Positions 1-10,270 are shown, numbered from the stretch's first letter. The stretch: DNA of 64,000 nt from Jiella endophytica (GCF_004519335.1 NZ_SOZD01000005.1:372001-436000), one strand, 5' to 3'. Notes: generated by a model from the letters alone, not told the origin. Numbers and translations are program-made.

Positions 1-188
1 GCGGGGACGACGTCATAGACCCGTTCCGCCGGGCGGACGACATAGGTCTCCTCGACCGTCGCATAGGCCGCCGGTTCCACCACCGGCTGATAGCAGGCAG
101 TCGGGCTGCCGCCGGCGCTCGCCGGGGCGATGGCCAGCGAGAGACTGCTCGCGGCGGTCAATAGAGCGATGAGCGGTCTTGCAGCCAT
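1..188 (-). CDS. Exported hypothetical protein, C-terminus outside window
   Basis: An open frame runs from an ATG at 188 off the left edge of the window (62 codons visible). The start is preceded by a GGGAGAA ribosome site. The N-terminus (MAARPLIALL, then an Ala/Ser/Leu-rich stretch ending APASAGG) looks like a cleavable signal peptide with cleavage near residue 25. The mature part begins with a Cys and is rich in Val, Tyr and Pro (CYQPVV, ETYVVRP). I do not recognise the family; the protein is probably periplasmic. The signal peptide and ribosome site make it likely real, but the fold and function cannot be judged from a fragment. Confidence 0.6.
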   Translation of the reverse strand, partial: MAARPLIALLTAASSLSLAIAPASAGGSPTACYQPVVEPAAYATVEETYVVRPAERVYDVVP

Positions 189-339
189 ACCCGTTCTCCC
201 GGATCGATACCTCGTCGAAACCAGGATAACGCGCTTTCCTTCAAAGCGTATCGAAGTAGAACGGTCTGACTGCGGCTAGGGTTAAACTCGCATAATTGAA
301 TGAAATGCCGTGTATCACTCTTGAGACGGTGCCCGGTCT

Positions 340-1302
340 TCAGTGCCGATGCTTCTTCTCGATGCCGATCAGCCAGTCGCGCCAGTTCAGCCGTTCGCCA
401 TAACGCTCGAACAGACGGGAGTCCTTGTGTTCGGCAAAGAGCGCGTAGTTGAGCACGGCAACGAAGGTGACGCCGCCGATCGTATTGCCGAGCAGCACCG
501 GCAGGACGAACTCCGGAAACAGTGGCAGGAGATCGACGTCGGACTCGCGGAAGGCGAGGAAGAACACCTCCACGGACGAGGTAATGACGTGAAAGAAGGC
601 CCCGACGCCGATGAAATACATCAGCAGCCAGACGACCAGGATGCGCGAGACGGTGTCCTTGCAGGCATGCACCAGCCAGACCATGGCGGCGACGATCCAG
701 CCGGCGATGATCGCCTTCGAGAAGATCTTGAACCAGCCGGTCTCATGGGCATGCCGGCCGATCTCGATGGCCTTTTCGAGCCGCGGCGCGTCGAGTACGT
801 CGAAATAGGCGAGGAGGGCGGCGACGCCGACGGCGCCGACCATGTTGGCGACGAGCACCACCAGCCACAGCCGCGCGAGATTGGCGACACTGGCAAGCTT
901 CGTCAGCACCAGCACCACCGGTGTCAGGGTGTTCTCGGTGAAGAGCTGGTAGCGGCCGAGAACGATGATCAGGAAGCCGACCGGATAGAGCAGGTTGCCG
1001 ACGACGCCGGGCGTCGCCTCGTGGGCCGTCTCGGCGAAGATGACGCGGGCGAGAAAGGTCAGGCCGAGCGCACCGCCGGCGCCGAGGCCGCTCCAGAACA
1101 GATAGCGGTTCGTCGCGTCGAGTTCGTGGTCGGCGACCGAGAGGACGCGGGCGAAGATCTCCTCGAAGGAGAAGAAGTCGCGGATCGTCGAGCCGTCGGA
1201 GGGGGCATTGTCCAGCGACTCTTCCGGATCCCGCCGGGCCTTTTCCGCCTCGTCGGCGTCTTCGTTGAGGTCGTCCCGAGCGATATTGGCCTCGCGCACC
1301 AT
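340..1302 (-). CDS. Formate/nitrite transporter (FNT) family protein
   Basis: 320-residue membrane protein. About 60 hydrophilic, acidic residues at the N-terminus are followed by the FNT core of six hydrophobic helices, including LLYPVGFLIIVLGRYQLFTENT and a late GNTIGGVTFVAVLNYALF, both typical of the family. FNT proteins are pentameric inner-membrane channels for small monovalent anions such as formate, nitrite or hydrosulfide. The long charged N-terminus and the absence of formate or nitrite genes nearby mean the substrate cannot be assigned. The gene is transcribed away from the FtsB-like gene; the 193 bp between them must hold both promoters. Confidence 0.85.
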   Translation of the reverse strand: MVREANIARDDLNEDADEAEKARRDPEESLDNAPSDGSTIRDFFSFEEIFARVLSVADHELDATNRYLFWSGLGAGGALGLTFLARVIFAETAHEATPGVVGNLLYPVGFLIIVLGRYQLFTENTLTPVVLVLTKLASVANLARLWLVVLVANMVGAVGVAALLAYFDVLDAPRLEKAIEIGRHAHETGWFKIFSKAIIAGWIVAAMVWLVHACKDTVSRILVVWLLMYFIGVGAFFHVITSSVEVFFLAFRESDVDLLPLFPEFVLPVLLGNTIGGVTFVAVLNYALFAEHKDSRLFERYGERLNWRDWLIGIEKKHRH

Positions 1303-1495
1303 CGACGTGTTTTCCGCGCCTGACGTCCCGGACCCTTTCCGGGATCAATCGCCGGCCGATGAGAGGATAGGGTGGCAAGGGCCTGAAAGAATGGGCGCAA
1401 TCGCTACCGCGTGCATTTTGCTTCGCCTGCAGGCGCGGCGGGTTTACGCCGGCTTAACCAAGCCCGTGCGAATCTGGCGGTCCCCGGAGGCCTCC

Positions 1496-1804
1496 ATGCA
1501 CACGATCCAGAAACGCAAGTCGTTTTTCGGCAAGCTGATCATTCCCGCGCTCACCTCGGCGGTGCTCGCCTATTTCGTGCTGCACGCCAAGACCGGGCAA
1601 TATGGCAGCGAGGCGAAGCAGGCCTTTTCCCGCCAGCTGGCCGTGCGCAATGCCGAATATGCCGAGCTGCTGGCCGAGCGCGACGCGCTGGAACGGCGTG
1701 TCAAGGCGATGAAGGACGGCACCCTCGAAAAGGACATGGTCGACGAGAATGCCCGCCGGGCGCTGAATGTCGCCCGCGAGGACGAGATCGTCATCCTGCG
1801 CTGA
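1496..1804 (+). CDS. FtsB/DivIC-type septum formation initiator
   Basis: 102 residues starting at an ATG with a clean GGAGG ribosome site five bases upstream; the open frame extends further 5' but that part is not protein-like. A short cytoplasmic tail (HTIQKRKSFFGK) precedes one membrane helix (LIIPALTSAVLAYFVLHA, about residues 14-31). A periplasmic coiled coil follows, with a heptad-like ELLAERDALERRVKAMKDG. This is the FtsB/DivIC layout: a bitopic protein that bridges FtsL and FtsQ in the divisome. In alphaproteobacteria the gene commonly lies just upstream of pdhA, as here. Confidence 0.85.
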   Translation: MHTIQKRKSFFGKLIIPALTSAVLAYFVLHAKTGQYGSEAKQAFSRQLAVRNAEYAELLAERDALERRVKAMKDGTLEKDMVDENARRALNVAREDEIVILR

Positions 1805-2049
1805 GCGCCGCGATTCGCTATCCCATCATGTGATTAACGCCGCGATCTTGCCATCGGCCGGGGCCATCCTAGCTCCGATGGCGACGTCGCTCGTCATCCG
1901 GGCCTCTCAGTGGGAGGTTTGTCGGGGCGAAATATTGCGGGCGCGAACGGGCTCGCCAGAGGGCGGCGCCCCGGCGAAGCGGACGCGGCGACAAAAGATT
2001 TCTCCCGCATTGCACCATGAAACTGCCGCGCTTTTTCAACTGATCGACG

Positions 2050-2079
2050 GTTAAACAGCCGGTCTGAGATGTGTTTAAC
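2050..2079. promoter_or_regulatory. Inverted repeat upstream of pdhA, candidate operator
   Basis: The 389-bp gap between the FtsB-like gene and pdhA holds no convincing gene. Its AT-rich part contains GTTAAAC (2050-2056) and its reverse complement GTTTAAC (2073-2079), separated by 16 bases. A third related word, CGGTTAAA, lies at 2087-2094, repeating CGGTTAAA at 2048-2055. The position 115-145 bp upstream of the pdhA start suits a transcription-factor site for the pyruvate dehydrogenase operon. The symmetry is seen; the role is inferred. Confidence 0.3.
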
Positions 2080-2193
2080 AGAAATTCGGTTAAAGTATCG
2101 GGCCGCGCTTGAAGAGGGGTGGTCCTCCAATATAGTTGGCTGCAAACGAGAGACGTGGAACGTCGAAGCCACCGGTCAAGAAGGGGAGTCGCC

Positions 2194-3303
2194 ATGGCGG
2201 CAAGGCCACGCAAATCTGCTGCGAATTCGTCCGGCGCCAAGACCGCGAAATCTGCGCCCGAGAGCTCGGCGCATGAGATCGTCAAGACGCTCGAACATTT
2301 CGACGCTCCGAAGCCGGCGAAGTTCGCCAAGGACGAGGACGTCCGCGCCTATCGCGACATGCTCCTCATCCGCCGCTTCGAGGAAAAGGCCGGTCAGCTC
2401 TACGGCATGGGCTTCATCGGCGGCTTCTGCCACCTCTATATCGGCCAGGAAGCCGTCGTCGTCGGTATGCAGATGGCGATGAAGGAAGGCGACGAGGTCG
2501 TCACCGGCTATCGCGACCACGGCCACATGCTTGCCACCGGCATGGAAGCGCGCGGCGTCATGGCCGAGCTCACCGGCCGTCGCTCGGGCTATTCCAAGGG
2601 CAAGGGCGGCTCGATGCACATGTTTTCGAAGGAGAAGAAGTTCTTCGGCGGGCACGGCATCGTCGGGGCGCAGGTGCCGATCGGCACCGGGCTCGCCTTT
2701 TCCAACAAGTACAACGGCGCCGACGCGATCGCGATCACCTATTTCGGCGACGGCGCCGCCAATCAGGGGCAGGTCTACGAAAGCTTCAACATGGCCTCGC
2801 TGTGGAAGCTGCCGGTCGTCTACGTCATCGAGAACAACCGCTACGCCATGGGCACTTCGGTGAGCCGCGCCTCGGCCGAGACCAACTTTTCCCACCGCGG
2901 CGTGTCGTTCAAGATCCCGGGCTTCCAGGTCGACGGCATGGACGTCAGGGCAGTCAAGGCGGCCGGCGATCTCGCCGCCGAGCACTGCCGCTCCGGCGAC
3001 GGTCCGATCATCCTCGAAATGATGACCTACCGCTATCGCGGCCATTCGATGTCGGATCCTGCGAAATACCGCAGCCGTGACGAGGTCCAGAAGATGCGGT
3101 CGGAATCGGATCCGATCGAGCAGGTGAAGAAGCGACTCGTCGGCGATCACGGTATGTCCGAGGACGACGTCAAGGCGATCGACAAGGAAGTCCGGGACGT
3201 CGTCGCCGACGCTGCCGATTTTGCCCAGAACGATCCCGAGCCCGATGTCTCCGAGCTGTGGACCGACGTCTATGCCGAGGACATTCCGCAGGCGGCGGAA
3301 TAA
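2194..3303 (+). CDS. pdhA: Pyruvate dehydrogenase E1 component, alpha subunit
   Basis: 369 residues from the ATG at 2194, chosen because AAGGGGAG sits at 2181-2188 and the translation upstream of it is not conserved-looking. It is the thiamine-diphosphate subunit of the alpha2beta2 E1 that decarboxylates pyruvate and acetylates the E2 lipoyl group. The thiamine-binding motif is visible as GDGAANQG about residue 187, followed about 30 residues later by ENN. The substrate-side motif CHLYIGQEA and the phosphorylation-loop-like YRGHSMSDPAKYR are also present. The Ala/Lys/Ser-rich N-terminal 40 residues are likely flexible. It is first in the pdh run and is separated from pdhB by 176 bp. Confidence 0.95.
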   Translation: MAARPRKSAANSSGAKTAKSAPESSAHEIVKTLEHFDAPKPAKFAKDEDVRAYRDMLLIRRFEEKAGQLYGMGFIGGFCHLYIGQEAVVVGMQMAMKEGDEVVTGYRDHGHMLATGMEARGVMAELTGRRSGYSKGKGGSMHMFSKEKKFFGGHGIVGAQVPIGTGLAFSNKYNGADAIAITYFGDGAANQGQVYESFNMASLWKLPVVYVIENNRYAMGTSVSRASAETNFSHRGVSFKIPGFQVDGMDVRAVKAAGDLAAEHCRSGDGPIILEMMTYRYRGHSMSDPAKYRSRDEVQKMRSESDPIEQVKKRLVGDHGMSEDDVKAIDKEVRDVVADAADFAQNDPEPDVSELWTDVYAEDIPQAAE

Positions 3304-3479
3304 GGCCGTGACGGATTTTAGGGCTGGCGCCTGCCGCCGGCCCGCAAGCTGGCGCGAGGAGTTCGCGCCGCCCCATGTGAAGACAGGCTGGCGGTCAGCC
3401 CGCGGTGCCGAAGGCGGCATCCGGGTACTCCGCCCAAAAGACCAGCCAAACGACCCGTTTGTCAGGAGGAAACACCTTC

Positions 3480-4928
<1,449 letters not shown>

Positions 4929-4960
4929 GCTGAAGACCTTTCGAAAGGACCGCCGCCGCA

Positions 4961-5464
4961 ATGATGCCCGCCGGCTCGCCAGACCTGACCGAAGATGGCG
5001 CGCTCGTCCTGACCAGGGACGTGGCGCGGCCCCGCGAGCATGTGTGGCGCTGCCTGACCGACCCCGCCTGCTTCAAGGTATGGTGGCGCGACAACCTCGA
5101 ATTCGAGGCAAGGCTCGGCGGACGTTTCGTCGAGCCCTGGGTCGACCCGTCGGGCCGCCAGCGCAGGACGCAGGCCGAGGTGACGGCGTATCAGCCGCCG
5201 GAAGGGCTGGTGATGATCTGGGCCGACGAGGATTGGGAGTTCGACACCGTCGTCTCCGTCACGCTGACGCCGATCGACGGCGGCACCCGCGTCACGATCG
5301 AGCATCAGGGCTGGGAGCGGGCGGCAGAACCCGATCGCGCGACCTATCTTCTCGACCACCATGGCGGGTGGGGGCGCCATCTCGACAATCTCGCCGCCTT
5401 CGCCGAGGATCTCGTTGCCGACGAGGCCGAGCCGATGCTGCGCGCCGGTGGCGCCAGGCACTGA
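4961..5464 (+). CDS. SRPBCC (AHSA1-like) domain protein
   Basis: 167 residues with the pattern of an activator-of-Hsp90 (AHSA1)/SRPBCC ligand-cavity protein: LVLTRDVARPREHVWRCLTD at the N-terminus, then FKVWWRDNLEFEARLGGRF, then GTRVTIEHQGWER and a C-terminal helix. Proteins of this fold bind hydrophobic ligands or act as chaperone-like factors; the ligand is unknown. The gene is 32 bp after pdhB, and its TGA overlaps an ATG of the next frame, so it is probably co-transcribed with the pdh genes although not a known part of that complex. Confidence 0.75.
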   Translation: MMPAGSPDLTEDGALVLTRDVARPREHVWRCLTDPACFKVWWRDNLEFEARLGGRFVEPWVDPSGRQRRTQAEVTAYQPPEGLVMIWADEDWEFDTVVSVTLTPIDGGTRVTIEHQGWERAAEPDRATYLLDHHGGWGRHLDNLAAFAEDLVADEAEPMLRAGGARH

Positions 5465-5478
5465 TGAGGGAGGCGGCG

Positions 5479-6084
5479 ATGTCCAGAGCTGAGCAGCTTT
5501 CTCCCGGGCCCCGCAAGGCGACCTATGCCGATCTCGAGGCGGCCGATCCGCTGCTCGTCGCCGAGATCATCGACGGCGAACTGGTGACCCATCCGCGGCC
5601 GGTGCCGAAGCATGCTGCAGCGGCTTCCTATCTCGGAGCCGAGATCCTCGATGCATTCGGACGCGGCCGTTCAGGCCCGGGCGGCTGGATCATCCTGGAT
5701 GAACCAGAATTGCATCTAGGCCCCGACGTGATTGTCCCTGACATTGCCGGCTGGCGGAAGGAGCGTTTGAGCGCGCTGCCGGATAGGGCTTATTTCGACA
5801 TCGCCCCGGACTGGGTCTGCGAGGTCATCTCGCCCTCGACCGAGCGCTACGACCGGAACGCCAAGCGCCGGATATACGCCGAGGCCGGCGTGAAGCACAT
5901 GTGGCTTCTCGATCCGCGCGCCGAGCTGCTCGAGACCTTCGCTCTCGCCAATGGCCGGTGGATCGTCGGCCCGACCTTCGACAACGCCGCGGAAGTCAGG
6001 GCCGAGCCCTTCGACGCCATTGCCTTTCCGCTGACCATTCTCTGGCCGCTCGACCCGGCCCCCGACACTCAAAACGCGCAGTAA
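5479..6084 (+). CDS. Uma2-family (DUF820) putative endonuclease-fold protein
   Basis: 201 residues from the ATG at 5479, chosen for GAGGGAGG at 5466-5473; an ATG at 5464 overlapping the previous stop is the alternative. Uma2 features are clear: ATYADLEAADPLLVAEIIDGEL at the start, then a PD-(D/E)XK-like core with PDVIVPDIAGWR, CEVISPSTERYDR and KRRIYAEAGVKHMWLLDP. The acidic and Lys-like positions of the nuclease fold (PD, EV, YAEAGV) are present. Biological roles of Uma2 proteins are largely unknown. It sits between pdhB and pdhC, an unusual place. Confidence 0.8.
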   Translation: MSRAEQLSPGPRKATYADLEAADPLLVAEIIDGELVTHPRPVPKHAAAASYLGAEILDAFGRGRSGPGGWIILDEPELHLGPDVIVPDIAGWRKERLSALPDRAYFDIAPDWVCEVISPSTERYDRNAKRRIYAEAGVKHMWLLDPRAELLETFALANGRWIVGPTFDNAAEVRAEPFDAIAFPLTILWPLDPAPDTQNAQ

Positions 6085-6105
6085 GACGCTTTCGGAGACG
6101 CCCAT

Positions 6106-7551
6106 ATGCCGATCAACGTCACCATGCCCGCCCTGTCTCCGACGATGGAGGAGGGCAATCTCGCCAAATGGCTGATCAAGGAGGGCGACGAGGTCTCCGC
6201 CGGCGACATCATCGCCGAGATCGAGACCGACAAGGCGACGATGGAGGTGGAAGCCGTCGACGAGGGCACCCTCGCCAAGATCGTCGTCCCGGCCGGCACC
6301 GAGGGCGTCAAGGTGAACGAGGTGATCGCGATCCTAGCCAGCGAAGGCGAGGACGTCTCCGATGCCGCTGAAAGCGGCGGCAAGGCGGAGAAGGCCTCCG
6401 CCGGCGACGACAAGGGCGGCGCCGTGGCGCCCGACCCGAAGGCGGACAACGCTTCGACCGGCAGCAAGGCAGACGCCGAGAAGCCGGAGATGCGCGGCGA
6501 CAGCCGCAGCAGCGACGAAGCGGCGAAAAGCGGCGCCAATGGTGCCGCCTCGTCCAGGGCCGGGTCGGCGCCCTCTGACGGCAAGGGCGGCCGCGTCTTC
6601 GCCTCGCCACTCGCCCGCCGGCTCGCCAGGGAGGCCGGGATCGAGGTTTCGGCCGTCGAGGGCTCCGGCCCGCATGGCCGCATCGTCAAGGCCGACATCG
6701 AGGCTGCGCAGAAGGACGGCGGCGCGAAGAAGGCTGCGGCCGACAGGCCTGCCGAGGAGAAGAAGGCGCCCGAGGCCGCCGCTGCTCCGATGGCCAAGGC
6801 CGCCAGCGACGAATCCATTCTCAAGCTTTTCCCCGAAGGCTCCTACGAGAAGGTGCCTCACGACGGGATGCGCAAGACAATTGCCAAGCGCCTCGTCGAG
6901 GCCAAGCAGACGGTCCCGCATTTTTACCTCACCCTCGACTGCGAGATCGACGCGCTGCTGGCGCTGAGGAAGCAGCTCAACGACGCCGCGCCGATGACCA
7001 AGACCGATGCCGGCGACAAGCCGGCCTACAAGCTCTCGGTCAACGACATGATCATCAAGGCGCATGCTCTGGCGCTGAAGGCGGTGCCGATGGCCAACGC
7101 CTCCTGGACCGAGGGCGCGATGCTGATCCACAAGCATGCCGATGTGGGTGTCGCCGTCTCGATCGAGGGCGGGCTGATCACTCCGATCATCCGCCGTGCC
7201 GAGGAAAAGACCCTGTCGACGATTTCCAACGAGATGAAGGATCTCGCCAAGCGGGCCCGCGCCCGCAAGCTGAAGCCGGACGAGTATCAGGGCGGCACGT
7301 CCGCGGTCTCCAATCTCGGCATGTTCGGCATCAAGGACTTTTCCGCGGTCATCAACCCGCCACACGCAACGATCCTCGCGGTCGGCTCGGGCGACCAGCG
7401 GGCGGTGGTGAAAAGCGGCGCCGTCACCGTCGCGACGATCATGACGGTGACGCTCTCGACCGACCACCGGGCCGTGGACGGCGTCCTCGGCGCCGAGCTG
7501 ATCGCGGCGTTCAAGAATTTCATCGAAAACCCGATGTCGATGCTGGTGTGA
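6106..7551 (+). CDS. pdhC: Dihydrolipoamide acetyltransferase (PDH E2)
   Basis: 481 residues. The order is: lipoyl domain (residues 1-80, lysine in [15 protein letters not shown]); a long Ala/Gly/Lys/Asp linker; the peripheral-subunit-binding domain (FASPLARRLAREAGIEV to GPHGRIVKADIEA, about 165-200); a second linker; and the catalytic acetyltransferase domain ending in the DHRAVDG motif. It transfers acetyl from lipoamide to CoA and forms the core of the complex. It starts 21 bp after the Uma2 gene, which implies the same transcript. A second full lipoyl domain is contributed by PdhB. Confidence 0.95.
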   Translation: MPINVTMPALSPTMEEGNLAKWLIKEGDEVSAGDIIAEIETDKATMEVEAVDEGTLAKIVVPAGTEGVKVNEVIAILASEGEDVSDAAESGGKAEKASAGDDKGGAVAPDPKADNASTGSKADAEKPEMRGDSRSSDEAAKSGANGAASSRAGSAPSDGKGGRVFASPLARRLAREAGIEVSAVEGSGPHGRIVKADIEAAQKDGGAKKAAADRPAEEKKAPEAAAAPMAKAASDESILKLFPEGSYEKVPHDGMRKTIAKRLVEAKQTVPHFYLTLDCEIDALLALRKQLNDAAPMTKTDAGDKPAYKLSVNDMIIKAHALALKAVPMANASWTEGAMLIHKHADVGVAVSIEGGLITPIIRRAEEKTLSTISNEMKDLAKRARARKLKPDEYQGGTSAVSNLGMFGIKDFSAVINPPHATILAVGSGDQRAVVKSGAVTVATIMTVTLSTDHRAVDGVLGAELIAAFKNFIENPMSMLV

Positions 7552-7561
7552 GGACGCGGCG

Positions 7562-8209
7562 ATGAAGACCGTCCTCGCCTATGGCGACTCGCTCACCTGG
7601 GGCTACAACCCCGAGACCGGCCTCAGGCATGAGTTCTTCGACCGCTGGCCGAACGTCGTCGCCAAGGCGCTCGGCCACAATGTCCGGGTGATCTCCGAGG
7701 CATTGAACGGCCGGACGACCGTGTTCGACGACGAGATGGTCTTTGCCGAGCGCAACGGCGCGAGGATCCTGCCGACGGTGCTTGCCAGCCACCAGCCGCT
7801 CGACCTCGTGGTCATCATGCTCGGCACCAACGATCTGAAGTTCCACACCGGCGGCGGCCGGGTCTTCGAAAGCCGGCAGGGGCTGGAGCGACTGGTCGAG
7901 ATCGTCCAGACCTTCCCTTACCAGCGCGGCTACCAGCCGCCGAAGCTGCTGCTCGTTGCGCCGCCGCATTTCACCGCGACGACGGAGCCGGATTTCTCGC
8001 TGCTCTTCGGCCATGCCATCGAGGAGAGCCAGCACTTCCGCTCGGCGGTGACCAAGGTCGCCGAGGAATACGGCTGCGAGATGTTCGACGCCGCCGAAGT
8101 CTGCGAGGCCTCGTCGGCCGACGGCGTCCATCTGACGGCGGAACACACGCGCGCCCTCGGCGAGGCGCTGGTCGAGCCGATCCGGGCGCTGCTGGCGGAC
8201 GACGCGTGA
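7562..8209 (+). CDS. SGNH/GDSL hydrolase, arylesterase-like
   Basis: 215 residues beginning ten bases after pdhC. All SGNH blocks are visible: GDSLTWG with the nucleophilic Ser (block I), the GLN-type block II within EALNGRTTVFDD, IMLGTNDLKFH (block III), and DGVHLTAEH carrying the catalytic Asp and His (block V). The sequence around these blocks closely follows the acyltransferase/arylesterase branch that includes the Mycobacterium smegmatis enzyme MsAcT. No signal peptide, so cytoplasmic. The natural substrate is unknown; position inside the pdh operon hints at an acyl-ester or thioester clean-up role, but that is inference. Confidence 0.85.
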   Translation: MKTVLAYGDSLTWGYNPETGLRHEFFDRWPNVVAKALGHNVRVISEALNGRTTVFDDEMVFAERNGARILPTVLASHQPLDLVVIMLGTNDLKFHTGGGRVFESRQGLERLVEIVQTFPYQRGYQPPKLLLVAPPHFTATTEPDFSLLFGHAIEESQHFRSAVTKVAEEYGCEMFDAAEVCEASSADGVHLTAEHTRALGEALVEPIRALLADDA

Positions 8210-8324
8210 CCGGGTCACGGACCGGCCCCGCAGCAGGCGAGTGGCTGCCTTCCCGCAGCCGGGCTTTTCGCCGCGCCATAAATCACTGACATCAAAAGAA
8301 CAGATCGACCGAGGGAACGACGAT

Positions 8325-9779
8325 ATGGCTGACACCTACGACATCCTGGTCATCGGCGGCGGGCCGGGCGGCTACGTCGCGGCGATCCGCGCAGCCCAGC
8401 TCGGCTTCAAGACCGCCGTCGTCGAGCGCGAGCATCTCGGCGGCATCTGCCTCAACTGGGGCTGCATCCCGACCAAGGCGCTGCTGCGCTCGGCGGAGAT
8501 CTTCCACTATGCCGAGAACGCCCAGAACTATGGCCTGAAGATCGAGAAGCCGAGCTTCGAGATGGAAGCGGTGGTCAAGCGCTCGCGTCAGGTCTCCGGC
8601 CAGCTCTGCGGCGGCGTCGGTTACCTGATGAAGAAGAACAAGATCGACGTCATCTGGGGCGAGGCGAAGCTGACCAAGGCCGGCAAGGGCGGCCCGGTCG
8701 AAGTGACGGTCGGCAAGTCGAAGAAGCCGGTCGTCGAGCCGCAGAACCCGGTGCCGAAGGGAACGCTCGGCGAGGGCACCTACAAGTCAAAGCACGTCAT
8801 CGTCGCGACCGGTGCACGGCCCCGTGTGCTGCCGGGCATCGAACCGGACGGCGACCGCATCTGGACCTATTTCGAGGCGATGAAGCCGAAGGCGATGCCG
8901 AAGAGCCTGATCGTCATGGGCTCCGGCGCCATTGGCATCGAGTTCGCCTCCTTCTACCGGACGATGGGCGCCGACGTCACCGTCGTCGAACTCCTGCCGC
9001 AGATCATGCCGGTGGAAGACGCCGAGATCGCCAAGATCGCCCGCAAGCAGTTCGAGAAGCAGGGGCTGAAGATCCTGACGGACGCCAAGGTGGCGAAGGT
9101 CGAGAAGGGCAGGGACGGCGTTACCGTTTCGGTCGAGACCAAGGGCGGCAAGTCCGAGACGCTGAAGGCCGAGCGGCTGATCTCGGCGGTCGGCGTTCAG
9201 GGCAATATCGAGGGCCTCGGCCTCGAGGAACTCGGCGTCGAGACCGAGCGCGGCTGCATCAAGATCGACGGCTTCGGCAAGACCAATGTCGAGGGCATCT
9301 ATGCCATCGGCGACGTCGCCGGGCCGCCGATGCTCGCCCACAAGGCCGAGCACGAGGGGACGATCTGCGTCGAGAAGATCAAGGGGATGGACGTCCATCC
9401 GATGAAGAAGACCGAGATCCCCGGCTGCACCTATTGCCAGCCGCAGGTCGCCTCGGTCGGCCTCACGGAGGCCAAGGCGAAGGAAGCCGGCCACGAGGTC
9501 AAGGTCGGCCGCTTCACCTTTAACGGTAACGGCAAGGCCATTGCGCTGGGTGAGCCGGAGGGCATGGCGAAGACGATCTTCGACGCCAAGACCGGGGAGC
9601 TTCTCGGCGCCCATCTGGTCGGGGCGGAGGTGACCGAGCTGATCCAGGGCTTCGTCATCGCCATGGGCCTGGAGACCACCGAGGAAGAGCTGATACACAC
9701 CTGCTTCCCGCATCCGACCCTGTCGGAGACGATGCATGAGAGCGTCCTCGACGCATACGGCAAGGTCATTCACCTCTGA
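8325..9779 (+). CDS. lpdA: Dihydrolipoyl dehydrogenase (PDH E3)
   Basis: 484 residues from the ATG at 8325 (GAGGGA at 8311-8316). The FAD-binding GGGPGGYVAAIRAAQLG is near the N-terminus, followed by the redox-active disulfide motif GGICLNWGCIPT, the NAD-binding GSGAIGIEFASF, the second FAD motif AIGDVAGPPMLAHKAEHEG, and the C-terminal His-Glu region CFPHPTLSETMHE. An insertion of about 25 residues (KAGKGGPVEVTVG to EGTYKSK) before the ATGARP motif is seen in the rhizobial E3 associated with pyruvate dehydrogenase. It reoxidises dihydrolipoamide on the lipoyl domains of PdhB and PdhC. Confidence 0.95.
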   Translation: MADTYDILVIGGGPGGYVAAIRAAQLGFKTAVVEREHLGGICLNWGCIPTKALLRSAEIFHYAENAQNYGLKIEKPSFEMEAVVKRSRQVSGQLCGGVGYLMKKNKIDVIWGEAKLTKAGKGGPVEVTVGKSKKPVVEPQNPVPKGTLGEGTYKSKHVIVATGARPRVLPGIEPDGDRIWTYFEAMKPKAMPKSLIVMGSGAIGIEFASFYRTMGADVTVVELLPQIMPVEDAEIAKIARKQFEKQGLKILTDAKVAKVEKGRDGVTVSVETKGGKSETLKAERLISAVGVQGNIEGLGLEELGVETERGCIKIDGFGKTNVEGIYAIGDVAGPPMLAHKAEHEGTICVEKIKGMDVHPMKKTEIPGCTYCQPQVASVGLTEAKAKEAGHEVKVGRFTFNGNGKAIALGEPEGMAKTIFDAKTGELLGAHLVGAEVTELIQGFVIAMGLETTEEELIHTCFPHPTLSETMHESVLDAYGKVIHL

Positions 9780-9978
9780 CGAGTCTTGGGAGGGTAGGGC
9801 TGGTTTCGCCCGCTCCGCCAGTCTCGCCGCCAATGCAACGTCCGGGCGGCGCGGCGCATCGTCGGCCACGCCATTTCCCGCGAATAGTTCGCGCGATCGG
9901 CGAGAAAACCTCTTGCCCGACTTCTGAGAGCCCTAACTACTTCGGCAACCCGATCAATCGTCCTCAGGAGTCAACATC

Positions 9979-10227
9979 ATGGGTTTTCTTGCAGCCATAA
10001 TCGTCGGCGGCCTTGCCGGCTGGCTTGCCGAACAGGTCATGCGAAGCGACATGGGCTTCATCATGAACATCATCCTCGGCGTCGTCGGCGCGCTGATCCT
10101 CAGCTTCGTCCTCAGCCTGTTCAACATCGGCGTGCCGGCCGGGGCGGAATTCTCTTGGGCCTACCTGCTCACCGGCTTCGTCGGCGCCTGCCTTCTGATC
10201 TTCATCGCCCGCGCCGTTCGGCGCTGA
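9979..10227 (+). CDS. GlsB/YeaQ/YmgE family small membrane protein
   Basis: 82 residues, three hydrophobic helices: GFLAAIIVGGLAGWLAEQVM; the GFIMNIILGVVGALILSFVLSL region; and AYLLTGFVGACLLIFIARAV. The double-Gly pattern GGLAGWLA, the ILGVVGA signature and the length are those of the transglycosylase-associated/YeaQ family, whose members are often induced by stress; no biochemical activity is established. The ribosome site is CAGGAG at 9965-9970. The 199 bp between lpdA and this gene shows no gene and presumably holds its own promoter. Confidence 0.85.
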   Translation: MGFLAAIIVGGLAGWLAEQVMRSDMGFIMNIILGVVGALILSFVLSLFNIGVPAGAEFSWAYLLTGFVGACLLIFIARAVRR

Positions 10228-10244
10228 CGCGATCTTAACACCCT

Positions 10245-10270
10245 TGCATGACGGTCAAGGCCGTCATGCA
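10245..10270 (+). terminator. Perfect hairpin after the YeaQ-family gene
   Basis: TGCATGACGG (10245-10254) pairs perfectly with CCGTCATGCA (10261-10270) around a six-base loop, 18 bp after the stop codon and 61 bp before lipA. No T-run follows, so it could be a weak or Rho-assisted terminator, or an mRNA-stabilising 3' end. Confidence 0.4.

Noticed and set aside
343-1323. 326-codon plus-strand frame opposite the FNT gene
   Set aside because: Charged, low-complexity shadow translation typical of high-GC antisense frames; the FNT protein on the minus strand is clearly real.
1869-2330. Minus-strand frames in the FtsB-like/pdhA gap
   Set aside because: No ribosome site, no recognisable domain, AT-richer promoter-like sequence in the middle; treated as intergenic.
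5479-6084. Uma2 protein as a transposon or defence component
   Set aside because: No other mobile or defence genes around it; the operon context is pyruvate dehydrogenase.
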